This document shows, in pieces, positions 23,722 to 37,420 of a stretch of 64,000 nucleotides of DNA (position 1 is the first letter of the stretch; every line of letters begins with the position of its first letter). The stretch lies in assembly GCA_050084985.1 (NCBI GenBank), contig JBITNC010000001.1:178808001-178872000 (forward strand), in the 5' to 3' direction. A model generated the notes under the pieces. The model was not told where the DNA came from and made no database searches. It saw nothing but the letters and a program-made list of their open reading frames with translations. Source of the DNA: Nageia nagi. Taxonomy: Eukaryota > Pinophyta. The position numbers were made by a program, and so were the translations under genes.

Positions 23722-24730
23722 TGATTTTTCAAGTTCCTCTTTTTGTCGATTTTATTAGATCATATTGAATAGCTCTCTTCCATGATTCCAATGCTTCAAA
23801 TTGTGAATAAAATGGAGATATGGTTTGTTAGTTATGGCCTTGCAAAATTTGGAGTTAAATATAAAAAAATAAAATATGCATGGAAGGCTCTATTGGTGGA
23901 CTCATTGGGAGCATCTCAATGTGATTTAAAGTTTAAAATATAGATCATTGGTACCTTGTATTATAATGAACATATGGTTAAAATTTTAAGACATTTGGAT
24001 AAAATATTTGAAAGTTATGGAAATTACAAAATGGTAAATTTTGATTTTGTGTTCATGATAGTCAAAATTTTGATAGCTGCCAGGTGCAAATATGTGTTGG
24101 AGGTCAACTTGATGATGATGTTGGGAGCTATCAGTAAGGAGTTAAATAATAAAATATGGACCCATTACATTAAATATATCTAAAAACACTTGGATGAAAG
24201 TTCATGACTTTTGGAATTATGGTCATGAAGTTGTGGTCATGAAAAAATGGTAGTTTTGATAGTTTTTGCAAAATCTAGAAAAAAAGAGAATACAACCATA
24301 TGAGGCCAAAAGATTATTACCATGGAGAAAGAAGTAGATTACATAATCCATGATTAAAAGAAAAAAAAAGAGTAGTTCTAAGGATGCCATCCTAGGACAA
24401 GAGACATGGAACTATGCTCAAAGACTTTAATTGAAAAGAGAATCATTTTCAAGAAAAGGATTTAGTGGAGAGCTTACAATGATCATGTGATTTGGATTTG
24501 ATAAAAAAAGAGTGAAGCAAGAAGGATCATACAAGTTACATTATAAAATGAACTCTAGAATAATGGATTACCATTTGTTGGATGTAGACCACATTGATTA
24601 AACTAGGGTAACTATTTGTGTACATCATTTTGTGTATTTTTGATTTGGTGTGCATTTTTATTTCTATAAGCACTTAAATGAACAAAGTGTGAAGATCCAA
24701 ATTAAATGCTAAAGTATGATTTAAAAATCA
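23722..24730 (+). mobile_element. LTR, type 1, copy B
   Basis: It is the same LTR as copy A, starting TGATTTTTCAAG and ending TTAAAAATCA. It lacks about 350 bp that copy A has between AGGCCAAAA and GATTATT(G/A)CC (near 24311). A mutated PBS, TGGTATTAGAGT, follows at 24734. Confidence 0.78.
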
Positions 24731-25165
24731 AGTTGGTATTAGAGTAGTTCTTACACTAGGAATTGATGGAGCCTATTCAAAAAGTGGAAAGGGTGCTTTT
24801 ATGGATTCATAGTTTGGAAGCATGAAAGGTTGAGATAAAATTTCTTTAGCAATTGAAAAATATTTTCACTATAATATTTATCTCAACATGGATTTTGGTG
24901 GGAAGAAGTGCACATATTTTTGGTAATTGTGATGACTAAGGAAGCTGTGTTGGAATGGAGAATCTCTTGCTTATTAATTTGCTAAGAATGTAAAGTGATG
25001 TACTTGAGAGGCCAAGCAAATTTAGATTATGTGAGCTAATCCAAGAAGTGGATTTGTGTGTGAGGATTGTTTTCCTCATTATTTTGATCACATGGCTTTT
25101 GTGGGACCAAAATCCTATAAATTGGAATAATTATTTTGAAAATAATTTTCATAGTTGTAAAATAA
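24731..25165 (+). mobile_element. Second internal region after LTR copy B
   Basis: After a mutated PBS the sequence repeats the internal region 23281-23721 (GGAGCC(T/C)ATTCAAAAA, GCTTTTATGGATTCATAG, GTGTGAGGATTGTTTTCCTCAT). It ends at a purine-rich GTTGTAAAATAA, where the first one ends at GTCGTAAAAAAGG. The expected type 1 LTR does not follow. Confidence 0.65.
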
Positions 25166-28100
25166 TGCCACGACCCACCTCAAGACACTATTTGACCTTG
25201 AGTACCATTGAGGATTTGAATGAATTATGTTTGAATAATACTATGGTAATGATAAATTTGATATGGGAAGATGTATCATTTATGATAAGTTGATGCTAGC
25301 TTCGATATGTTTTGACATAGGTCATAGAGTGGAGAAGCAACCCAAATATTCCACAAACCAAAGGTGAATTGGTGATGGGAACAGAAGCGTAAGAGGAGGA
25401 AATGATTGGCATTGATTTGTTGACACACCTTATGACCATCGTAAATCATGTAGATGCATATAGAATAATTGTTGTGATTATTAATTTTTTAATGAAAATA
25501 TGTTTACAAAGATGTGTGGATTAACCTTACTCTACAGGATGAGGTGACCATTGCAAGTAAAGATGTGTTTTCCCTTGTTTGGTATTTTTGAAGTTCAAAT
25601 TTTGAAATGGAGAGAAAAAGGGGATATACATTTAGTTAAATTTGAAAATTATTATAATGTTAGAAAAATAAATTTAATGGTGTAAAAGTTAAATATAAGT
25701 GTCCATATTAATGCCACATATGGCTAATAGTAAAAATACTATTAGATAGAGACTAAAGTCTCTTTATGGTATGACACGATATTTAATAGCTAGAAAAATA
25801 ATAGAGTAATGACCATACTTAATTTTGTATTTTTGTGTTAGGTGTGGATAAGAGTTGGCACTAAATTGTTAACTAATGAAAAAGATTCCAATGTATTAAA
25901 TGCCATTACCATCATCTCCAAATTTAAGCAAACCTAACCAAAAATTATTGAGGTTGCGAGGAGACATCTATTTGGACACATTTGACCCCTTTAGCTATAA
26001 ATGAAGGAGGAAAGCATTGGAAAAATACAAACAACAACTACATATTTATCTCTTGTTATTTTTATTTTGTTTTGGTTGTTCTCAAGCTTGGATTACATGA
26101 AGAAAGAAAGTCTCCCTTTTATCTCCAAATCAAGGTGCATTCTTTTACATTTTTCTAATATGTCTAGTTAAAGTAGTCTTATTTTGGTATTATTTTAAAT
26201 ATGTATGGTAGGATTATTTGATAAAAGGTTCTGAAATAGTTAATAATAATGGCCTTGCTCCATTTGAAATGACATGATACCTAGTATATTTAGTGTATCC
26301 ATGTGATGGGTGGTACTTTATGTTGCATTTGAAAAGAGCATAATTTTATATATAATATTTGTAATTTGTTTAAGAAGGTTTTATTTTAAGCTTTATTGAA
26401 TTATCACTCTTTTATGTAGTGGATTTGATAATGTCCCCACCATATATGCCCATGAATTCTCTTTATAAATAGTTTGATTTTTTCCCTTAGTTCTTTGTCC
26501 ATGCTACTTGATAGGTCTACATGTTCATTTGAAGAGTACATATACTAGCCTATGCTTAGAATTTGAGGGAAAATGTTTCTAGATCTGATTATTTTTTTTT
26601 ATCTTACATATTTTCAATTTCATGTTAATATCTTTATGTATTTTTCCCCAATTTAGCATATATGAGTCCTCACAACCATAGTCTTCAAAGACAAATGATT
26701 TTTCCAACTATTTTCAATATAATTCCAAAGTTTTCCATGATAACCATATCGGAGGTATGCTAGCAAAACTATTGCAGAGTCTAGTTTGACTCACCTTTTG
26801 ATTCTATGTACATCCTGTGATCTCTGTATTCTATGTGTTTCACCTTCTTATATCTTCAAATATTTTCTTCTAAAGACTTCAATAATACATGTGCTAAAAA
26901 TAATGTGCAATGTTGGTTACATTTATTCATAGTTTTTACCTACGCTTACATCCATAGATCTCTATCGACATCTACACCATCACATAATTTCCATGCTTTG
27001 CCTCTATTACTTTGTATATATGTGGAATTAGACCTCTATATTTTACTTTTGTATGAAATAAAACTCTTTTATCTTCTCTGAGAGTTCACACCAAAGTAAA
27101 ACCTATTAAAATTTCAAATTTTGATTTTGAATTACCAATGGCTTTGAAGTGACTGTATCTCGTTTGGGCCTTTAATAATAACTGATTTGATGTTATTTGT
27201 AAGGTCATTTTGGGAATTTACATTATATTGGCCTTGGGAATTTGCTATAAGCACCTGTTAAAGAAAGCATAATATATTTTGAGTAAAACTCTACTGAGAT
27301 AAGACAAAACCTATTCATTGGAACATCAATTCCCTTTTTTTTTGCAAGCTCATAAGAGTGGTTTTGATTACAATCTCGAGTTTCTATCTTAATGTTGCTA
27401 GGTAAATAGACTTGTTGAGAGGCAAATTATTTTTCCCTCATCACCTATCATTAGTTTTTTCAAATATATATTGGTGTTAGATCTTCTCTACTTCATCTAA
27501 CAATTAAAGTAATTCTTTAGCGATCACCTAGCAAGGCACAAAGTTCACAAGTAGTTGCTAGAATAATCCTACATTCACTGAGATTGAATTTCAATTAGTT
27601 TTCCTTTGGGAAAATCTTGTAGTCAAAGTCTTTTGTATAGTAAAAATAACATAGAGATTAAAGTATTGATTTTACAAAATGCCTCTATCTCTTTTAACTT
27701 CGTGTAATTTTCCACCTTAAGGTAACATAATTTTGTTTTAGGCATTATATGTCTAACATCATATTAACTATGGTATGAACCATTAAAATGCCTCTTGATA
27801 TATGTAGTATAGAAGTGGAAGATGACTTATTTATTTATATAATCCACAAATATTTTACATATTTGTATGGCAATTTAAAGTTTGTATGAATGTTATGTTT
27901 TTATTTATTTATTTTATCTTTAATATGAATTAACAAATAAAAGTAGAATATAGAATGAATTTAATTTTGAGTAAGTCTATCTTACTTAAAATATATTAGA
28001 ATTTTTGCAATACCATTTAGTGGTTATGAAGATTTTCCAACATTTTAAATTGAACTAAAAATCAATTATTATCTATTAAAGATTTACAAAAGATATAGTT

Positions 28101-29933
28101 CGTGTGATTAAGAAAGAGAGGAATTACAAACCTCTTGAGATCCATAGAAATATTTTAATCTTTTAGACACCATTATCATGCATCATGGTCAATTAAGATA
28201 GGGTTGTCCTAATCCTCCTCCTTCCTAGTACTTGATCCATCCACCAAGTTCCAAGGCAATGTTCGATGTTCAATGCTCATTACTCGATGAATGATGGAGA
28301 TGCTTAATGCTTGTTATTTGAAGATCAATGGATGTGTTCCACAACAAACCATAGCATGAATCACTAAATAGCATGTTATAGTATATTTGTATTATAAAAT
28401 GATGATGAATTACCAAATTCATTAAATTGTATTAACCTTATGATGTATTAATGTTCTTGTAATAAGTTATGAAATTTTTGTCATTATATTAGATGTTGAT
28501 AAATAAAGTTATGAGATATATTCAATTTTCTTATAAGTAATCATTAATTTAGAAACATTCAATGAGGATTATTTTGTACTTATCTTTTGTTAATATATTA
28601 CAAAATGAATGTAAGATAGAGGATTTTACTCTCTCTTTATGAATAGCATTATGATTATTACATGATTAATGCTTTGATAAATAGGAGTAAGGATTAATAC
28701 TTATTATTGCATGATAGTAGTGGTATTAGAAAATTGATATAATAGACTCCTAAAAAAGTAGATGGATTAGATTATCAATCCTGACAAATCCAAAATTATC
28801 CTAATAACTTAGAATCAACCCTAAACTAGAGTTAAGGTTCCAAATGATAATTTGTGAGCATTTGGGATATCTTAGGGATCCTTGAGATCAAGTTGGATAT
28901 CAGTGGGACCCCATAAGATAAATAGAATCATTCAAGATTGTTTTTGGATGAATGCAAGAAATGTAGTGAAGAACCTTCACCAAGTAAACCTACCTTGCTA
29001 GATGATAAACAAAAGGAATATTATTTGCATGAGGACCACTTAGTGCCATATTACTTTTGTAACAATAGTGGTGAGATCCTTCCTCACAACTTGTTACTAT
29101 ATGAATTCAAGAGATCATTTAAAAAGTGGATCCATATACATGATACAATACATATGGGATAAAATAAGAAAATATGAGCCTTCTTGTGTAAGCCATAACT
29201 AAGACTTTTAAGGTACTCCTCATGGGTAAGGATGAATGGTGTTAAACCTTAGAACATATTTTATACCCACTTCACTGTTTAAAAATATTAGTATATGGTC
29301 AGTAGGACATAGGTGGTTCTTTTGTCAACACATTTAAAAATATATTAGACTAAAAAACCACTAAAATATATTGTTTAATATCCATGGATCCCCAAGTTAT
29401 GGACATGGGGATGTCAAACCACATGGTGGTACTAGCCGATAGTTATGGGTAGGTTAGTACCAATATTCCCCAATACGTGAGTTAGGTGGGGATAGCAATT
29501 GGAAAAGCTACCATTATTGGGTGAGGGTAATTAGTAGTTGTATAACTTGCAATTATTAGATAGGGATAACTTGATTGTTCCATAGGCAATGCTATCCACT
29601 CATAAGGAAGTAGAACAAGTTAATTGCTCCTATGAGATAGAGAGTTATCTTCAAGAGATGATGACTAACTTCATAGAAGTGCGATCTCTCAGGTGTTACG
29701 GGCCTTGACTAGAAAACCACTATGCCATAATCAAAAATCCTATTACACATAGGATGTGGAATAGGAATGGTGAGGTTACTTTTTAGGCATCTTTTCAATA
29801 GGGGGTGTTGAAAACTGAACACCAAAAATATTTATCAGGGTTGGTTACCTCGAGTTCTTGGCCAATCTTGCCATGTGAGTGCTGAACTAGCTAGTAGCAT
29901 ATCAAACTCATGTGGGATCACCTAGTTCATTCT
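25166..29933. other. AT-rich stretch without recognised genes
   Basis: No gene is supported. The piece 25166-26132 begins TGCCACGACCC after a purine run and ends CCAAATCA, with a TATA-like CTATAAATGAAGG at ~25995, so it may be an unrelated LTR. Frames at 26833-27081 and 28938-29162 are short and show no domain. The rest is featureless to me. Confidence 0.35.
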
Positions 29934-31324
29934 TAGATCATTCAAATAATTAAAAAAAAAATAGATCAAAAATTAGGGCTTTGGTTGATGATAATTAGTG
30001 GATGTGTTACAAATAAGGTGATTTTTCAAGTTCTCTTTTTGTTGATTTTATTACATCATATTAAAGAGATATATTCTATGTTTCCAACACTTCAAATGGT
30101 TAATAAAATTAAGCTATGGTTTGTATATATATAATATGCATGGAAGGCTCTATTGGTGGACTCATCGAGAGTAGCTCAGGATGATTCAAAGATTAAAATT
30201 TGGATCATTGGTACTTTGTATTATATTGAATATATGGTTAAACATTTAAGGCATATGGATGAAATACTTGAAACTTATGGTGTTTACAAAATGGTAAATT
30301 CATATTCTGCATTCATGACAATCAAAATTTTGACAACTGTTAGATGCAAATCTATGTTGGAGGCCAACTTGATGATGATGCTAGGAGCTACCATTAAGGA
30401 GTTTTTGATTTAGTTAGTTAAGTTAAATATATCCAAGAACACTTGGATGAAAGCTTTTGACACTTGAAATTATGTTCATGAAAAAATGGCACTAGAAGCA
30501 ATTTTGATAGTTTTACAAAATCCAAAAAATAGGAGAATATAACCATATGAGGCCAAAACAATGCTATGAGCATATAAATGAGGGAGATTATTATTATAAG
30601 AGTGGGAGAGCATATTATAAAGAAGGAAAAATAACAAATATTATCTTATCACCATGTAACCATGAACTCCAAATTTGTATTCCCTTAATGTTATTAAAGG
30701 GAACATAGAGTATGGAAAATGTTAATTCCTTTTAGTGGGGTTTTTCTCCAAGAGGGAGTTAGTGTAGGTTTGAAAAGAATGTAGAAGAATCCATTTTATT
30801 ATAAACTCTATAGAAAATAACAAAACCATGAGAGTAATATTAAAGGTGCATTTCAAGCTTACATAGAAGAAGAAAAAGGACATGGAAAAGATTATTACCA
30901 TGGTGAAAGAAGTGGAAGACATAATTACGATAATGAGAGAAAAGATTATGAGTATTTATAAAGATTTCATCCCATGAAAAGAGACATGGAACCATGCTCA
31001 AATACTTTCATTGAAAAGAGAGTCATATTTAAGAAAGGGATTTAGTGGAGAGCCTATAATGATCATGTGATTCGATTTTGATAAAAAAAGAGTGAAGTAA
31101 GAAGGATCATACAAGTGACATTGTAAAATGGACTCTACAATAATGGATTTCCATTTGCTGGATGTAGACCACATCATTTGAACTAAGGTAACTATGTGTG
31201 TACATCATTTTGTATATTTTTGATTTGGTGCACTTTTTTATTTTTGCAAGCGCTAAAATGAACAAAGTGTAAAGACCCAAATTAGATCCTAAATTAGGGT
31301 TTATAGATAATTCAAATAATTAAA
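29934..31324 (+). mobile_element. Fragment with LTR type 1 copy C, flanked by a 21-bp direct repeat
   Basis: The LTR runs from TGATTTTTCAAG at 30019 to about 31310 and aligns with copies A and B. About 60 bp of internal end (29955-30018) precedes it. The segment is bracketed by TAGATCATTCAAATAATTAAA (29934-29954) and TAGATAATTCAAATAATTAAA (31304-31324), 20 of 21 bases identical. No PBS follows. Confidence 0.65.
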
Positions 31325-31559
31325 TGCCAATATAAAAGGTAAGGTTTCTTATCATATTGACTCTTATTTTAGAGAGGAGATGGAGGACATAGGAGGTTTT
31401 TCCCTGCTACACTAGCCTACCTTGTTCTTTCATTATGTAGAGGAGGCTAGGTAGCTAGGCCATGTGTGTGTGTGCAACACTATTGCTTTCATATCATAAT
31501 AGGATTTTGGGAATTACCTAATCTATCATAACCTAGTGATGACATACCATGGTTTAATG

Positions 31560-34500
31560 GGCCTCCTATTGAGATCAACATTGGTACATAAGAGGTACCA
31601 AAGATTGTTCAAATTGGAACATGAATCATTGGAAAAAATAAAGCAAATGTATCATAAATTATTGATAGAGTTTAAGGACATGTTTTCTTGGGAATACAAT
31701 TAAATGATAGGTTTTGATCCAACATTTGTGACTCATAATTTAGTGGTACAAGAAGGTGCAAGCCTATACAATAGAAAAGAATACCAATGCATCCAAAGTA
31801 GTCTTTGCTAGTCAAGAAGGAGATTGTAAAATATCACAAAGAAGGATTCATATAGCCTATTGACTAATCATCTTGGTTAGCAAATATTATTCTAAATTTG
31901 ATCCAAATAAAGAAATTATATGTTGTATAGATTTTAAGGATTTGAATAAGTCTTGTACAAATGATAACTTTCCATTGCCACACATTGATACAATTTTGGA
32001 TTCTACAATAGGACATGAGATGTTATCATTAATGGATGGTTTATTAGGATACAATAAAATCAAGATCAACAAAGAGGATCAACATAAGATAATCATCACC
32101 ACCTCTTGGGTAACATTTTGTTGGTTAGTCATTCCATTTGGCCTAAAAAATATAGGGGCAACTTATCAAAGAGCAATGGTAATAATATTTCATGACCTTA
32201 TTCATAAATTAGTTGAAGTTTATGTTGATGACATTCTTGCTAAATCAACTAAAAAGGACAATCATTTAGAGGAATTGAGATTCATATTTAAGAGGATGAG
32301 ACAATTCAACTTGAAGCAAAATCCTAAGAAGTGTGTTTTTAGGGTTTCTAGTGGTAAATTGCTTGGTTACATTATATATAAAAGAGGCATAGAGATAGAT
32401 CCTAAAAATATCAAAGATATAATGGATATGCCTCCATCAAGAAACACTAGAAAACTTAGGAATATTCAAGGGAAGTTACAAGCATTCAAGATATTCATGG
32501 CTTAGTTAGCAAATAAGACATATTCATTCTCTTATTTGATGAAGAAGGGAAATTAGTTGATATGGAAAAAGGGGTGCCAAAAAGCATTTGAAGATATCAA
32601 GACTTAGTTGCTTAATCCTCCTATTTTATAGCCAATCAATCACACTAAGCCTCTATACTTATATATTTTAGCTATAGCCAGTGCTATTGGGAAATTCCTT
32701 ATGCAACTTGATAGTGAAAATAGGGAAAGGGTTGTATGTTACTTATCAAAGATACCAAAGAACATAGAAGTTAACTATACACCAATTGAGAAGTTATGTT
32801 ATTCCATAGTCTACACAACTTAGAAAATAAGGTATTACATTATCACCAACACTACCTTTATTATGGTTCAAGCTGATTCACTAAGGTATTTGGTACAAAA
32901 AATATATTTGCAAGAAAGACCAACCAAACTGATCATGGAACTTCAAGAGTTTGATCTCCTCTACATACACTAAAAAGCATTCAAAGGATAGGTTATAGCT
33001 GATATATTTGAAACACCACTATGTGATAAAAATAATAATAAAAATGAGATTGTGGTACTAGTTGAGTAGTGTCAAGATAATGGACATTATTATTTGATTG
33101 TACTAAATGTTTGCATTGGATTGGGGTAGGAATTATGCTAGTATCTCTTGAAGGTGGTATGATCTGTATACCTTACAAGTTGAACTTTGAGTGCATAAAC
33201 AACAATAATGAGGGCTTTAGTCTTGGGATTAAAGATATCCATAAACCTTGGAATAAGCAAGTTGAAATTCTATGGTGATTCAAATTTTATCATCAATTAA
33301 ATTAACAATAATTATAATGTTAAATATGAAAAATTGTAAACATACAAATTCCTAGTAGAAGAAATGGTTCAAAGGTGCTTCAAACATATTCAATTTGAGA
33401 ATATTTCAAGGAACAATAATAGGTTTATGGACTATATGGCTAATATTTCTTCACTAACACGTATCTCAATTGAAGATGAGGAAACTATAATCAAAATCAA
33501 TAGTCTTAGATATTATTATTTTCTAGATGATGATCAATTCCAAGGGTTCTTAAAGAAGAAACCTCTCATATGTGCTATTATCCCATTGCACACATGGTAT
33601 GTTGATATCTAAAACTACCTCAAGAAAGGAAAGATTCCATATTCATGTCAGTCCTAGTTCCTTAAATGAAGGCTTAAACACATGGCTATAAGTTATGTCA
33701 TTATTGGTGATATTCTTTACAAAAGATCATTTGATGGTACTTTTCTTAAATGTATAAATAAAACTGAAGCAAATAAGGCCATGGAATAAGTACATGATAG
33801 CATAAATGAATTTCATTTCAATGGTAAATCCATTTATCATAAGCTCTTCATATTAGGTTATTACTGGCCATCTATGGAAAAGGATTATGTTCAAAAATGT
33901 GAAAAGTGTCAAAAGCATGCTAACTTGAAACATGCTCTTTATAGTGAATTAGCCACAATGATATCATCTTGGCCTTTTGCTATTTAGGAATTGAATTTAA
34001 TTGGTGTTATCAATCCTAAATTTAATGAGGGATACAAATTCATCCTAGTTTCTACAAAATACTTCATGAAATGGACACAAGTTGTACATTTGAGATCCTC
34101 CAAAGTTCCTCAAATTATGAAATTCATGATTGAAAACATCATTTCTAGATGTTGTGTTCCATATCATATCATCATTAATAATGGAAATAAATTCAAAAGT
34201 AAAAGAGTTAGAGAATTATGTAAATATTTCAAAATCAAGTGAAGATTCTTATCAGCTTACTATCCATAAGGTAATGGACAAGCAAAAGCAACCAACAAGA
34301 TAATTATCAATATCTTATGCAAGATAGTAAAGAAGAATCATAGAGAGTGGATTCACAACTTAGATATGCATTATAGGCATACTAAAAAAGCATCATATTA
34401 GGTATAGGTTGTACTTGATTTTAATTAATCTATGGATATAAGGTAGTCTTACCATTAGAAGTTGAGATACCATAATTATGGGTGTCCTTAGAAGGCATCA

Positions 34501-34860
34501 TTGATTGGAAAGAGTAATGAAAATCAAGACTAAGATAACTATAAGGATTGGATGAAAAGAGAATCCATGCCCTAGAAAATATTATATTTTATTAAAAAAG
34601 AGCAAAACAAGTGCATGGAAAGAATATTGTACCACATGAGTTCCAATTGGGTGATCTAGTACTCAATAAGAATCATCACAAGTCATAGGTTGAAAAATAA
34701 TAAAAAGGCAAATTTGAGACCAATTAGATTAGTCCCTACATCATCAAGACTAAGTATACAAATAACACTTACAAGTTAGCAAGAGTTGATCAGAAATTTA
34801 AAAAAATTTCAACTAATACAAAGGATCTTAATCCCTTCTATGCATGAGGGAAGCTTGTCA
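31560..34860 (+). pseudogene. pol: Decayed Tat-like pol (RT, two RNase H, integrase)
   Basis: The longest open piece (31873-32505) is RT: CIDFKDLNKSC, LMDGLLGYNKIKI, PFGLKNIGATYQRAM and an intact YVDD. Its spacing and sequence closely follow the first Tat element. After stops come a first RNase H (32520-33000), a second one (GVGIMLVSLEGG, INNNNE; 33120-33450) and integrase. Integrase keeps its zinc finger (GYYWPSMEKDY, CEKCQKH; 33860-33920), but all three catalytic residues are changed: ELNLIG for ELDLIG (~33990), INNGNKF for xDNGxxF (~34175) and GQAKATNK for GQAEATNK (~34280). All fit G to A transitions. Upstream remnants reach to ~31560 and the C-terminal region to ~34860. It is a long-dead copy. 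Confidence 0.8.
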
Positions 34861-36312
34861 CATAGGTTCTAGAGGTCAACATTTAGTCATTTATTATTAC
34901 AAAGGTCAGATATTAGGATCCTAGCTCCATATTTATTTTACTAAGCTAGCACATATGCTAGATTTCTTTGTAAAATACATCATTCATACTAGTCCCCATG
35001 CTAGTATTCTTAGCATATTTTAGATTCAAAGCAAAATATCAAGGTTTAGAAGTCATAGTTAGGCCAGACAAACCATGTGGCACATTCAAAATTTTGTAAG
35101 TTAGTTATTATTTTTAAATCATTGATATGGGTTTAGTCAATCATGTAGATGATGCCATTGGTAATCCTATGCACTTTCCAAACATCACATATATGTCAAA
35201 CTCATTAGCTTAGTCACACCTTAGTCTTAGAAATATTACAAGGTCAAAATCAATGCGAGCCTTAGCACTCATTCCACCTTTCGTGGCTATGCTAATATTT
35301 TAGCATCAAATCATAATGGTTTTCATAGGTAAGTGTAGGTATTTTTCTCTAATTTCTTACCTTTATGTTCATAGTCATAATTCAATCACTTCTTACTTCA
35401 TTATCATGCTTAGCATATCATGTTCTTGTTGGGTGGAAGTTAAATAACCATCATTATTTTGATCATTTGGTTGGGACTAAACCAACCATTTTTCTTGGGT
35501 TAGCTTAGTGATTAGGACTAAAACTAATCATTAGTTTAATATTCATGCATGATTGGGAAATATTTAAATCAATCAACCCTTAATCACATCTAAGAATAGT
35601 GCATGTACCTCATGAAGGTGAGAAACATATCACATATCATGGTTGAAAAATATTCAAATGATCCATATCCCTGAGTCACCTTTACTAGTTGGGTCTCAAC
35701 TAACCTCCATATTTGAGTCACCTTTGTTGATTAAGTCTAAACTAACCATCACCATATTATTTTTTTTGATTTATATATTACATATAGGAATGGATTATGT
35801 ACCTCATGATTATGCTAACAAATGTGGTTCTAATTACATGTGTTCCATCTAGGATTGGGCCATGTACCCCATGATGATGTGGATACACCTTTATCATACT
35901 TTATTATGTATGTATATAAGAATGAAACATTGAGTATTTATGTATTTAGTGTTCTCAATATGATGTATGCATATTATACTTATTTCATCTTTTCTTCATG
36001 ATTGATATATCATTTGATGAAATGCTATGATATTCCATCCTATTATCCTTGTTATATCTTTTATGAGTTAACAATCATACATGTTCTTGGAAGTGTGTAC
36101 CTCTCATTTTCAGGTTTCATTTTTTGCTCTTGGTTGATTCTACTAGATGCAAGCCATTACATCTCATAAACCAAGAAAAGAGGGGGCAATATACATCATC
36201 AAATTCTTGATGATATATATAGTTAAACCAAGGAAGTATCAAATTTTTCTTCTCTTTACCCTTACTTATTTTGCAAGCATCATATGATTTAAATATTAAA
36301 TTTTATTATAAT
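34861..36312 (+). other. 3' region of the decayed Tat-like element
   Basis: It has no gene. A cluster of small inverted repeats lies at 35466-35720 and the phrase ATGTACC(T/C)CATGA occurs three times (35604, 35797, 35862). A purine run AAGAGGGGGCAATA at ~36178 resembles a polypurine tract. Confidence 0.35.
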
Positions 36313-37420
36313 TACAAAGGGGGTAATATGTTGTGTACTACCCAAAAAATAGCCACGTTAGCAAACAAGATAAGACATATTAAAACAAATACATTCTTTA
36401 TTACTCTTGAATAGACCTCAATTAATACAATGATGAATCTCTAGATTCATTGTACCTTGCCAAAAGGGCTTTTGTAAAATAGTTTTTTGATCTTTGTGAA
36501 ATTTATAGATTCATCAATATCTTGGTGTAATTATTTGATAATTGGTATTAGCCCAGATTGAAGTTAATTCTCATAAAAGCAATTTGGGTCACTTTGAGGC
36601 TTGGTGCATGCCTAAAAAAGACAAAATCTTATCTTTTTGAATCATGCGACCAAGTTCAGGAGCAATTTGGATCATAATGGAGCAACGAAAAGACAAGGAA
36701 AAGGCACAACAAGCTTGATAATTGATGTAGTTGTCAATTGATTATTGCTAGTTGCTAATGTTTGACCCTAATTGCTAGTGTTTCTATGACTATATTTGTA
36801 AACTTTGAATTTTATATTTTGAAACTTACAAATAATTTTTAATCTCCTCCATTCTTCTCCATCTGAATGTCCTTAATAACTCTATTTTTCAACACATGTG
36901 GACCCTACATACATGCAAAAAAAGTACATCAAACATACTTGTTCATTTCAAAAAATAAGTGCAATGCTAAAAGTAAAACAAGAATGTAAAAGCATGAAAT
37001 AATAAAGTTTTAGATAGATTTCAACAGAGTAGTCTTACTTTCAAAATGGGTCCCTTACTTCAATATTGAAGGTTTTATTTATAGATTTAGGAAATTGATA
37101 AAGTTTCCATTTTGAAGATAAAATTTGGATAAAAAGCTTATCTAATTTTGTCATGGTGTGATTCAAAGCTTAGACACATAGGATGGATGCTAAGTCACAT
37201 GTAATCTATAGTTTTTTATCCAAATTGCATTAAGAACTTGCCATTTTTATTTTGATATTGACAATCATAGAGTCAACAATGTCCAAGTATCGAAAACCAA
37301 CATTTGGCTGGAGTCATCGAACAACTAGGGTCAAATGTTAACGATTGGTATTTTATTATAAACTTTATAATAATATTTTAATTTTTTATCCTTCTTTTTT
37401 ATATCAAAATAAGGATCCTT
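36313..37420 (+). mobile_element. Possible 3' LTR of the decayed Tat-like element
   Basis: ACAAAGGGGGTAATA (36313-36327) followed by TGTTGTGTACTACC at 36329 looks like a polypurine tract and LTR start on the right strand downstream of pol. No second copy is in the window, so the extent and identity are guesses. Confidence 0.3.

Noticed and set aside
28938-29162. A 74-codon frame with a CxxC piece.
   Set aside because: No supporting flanking frame or recognised family.
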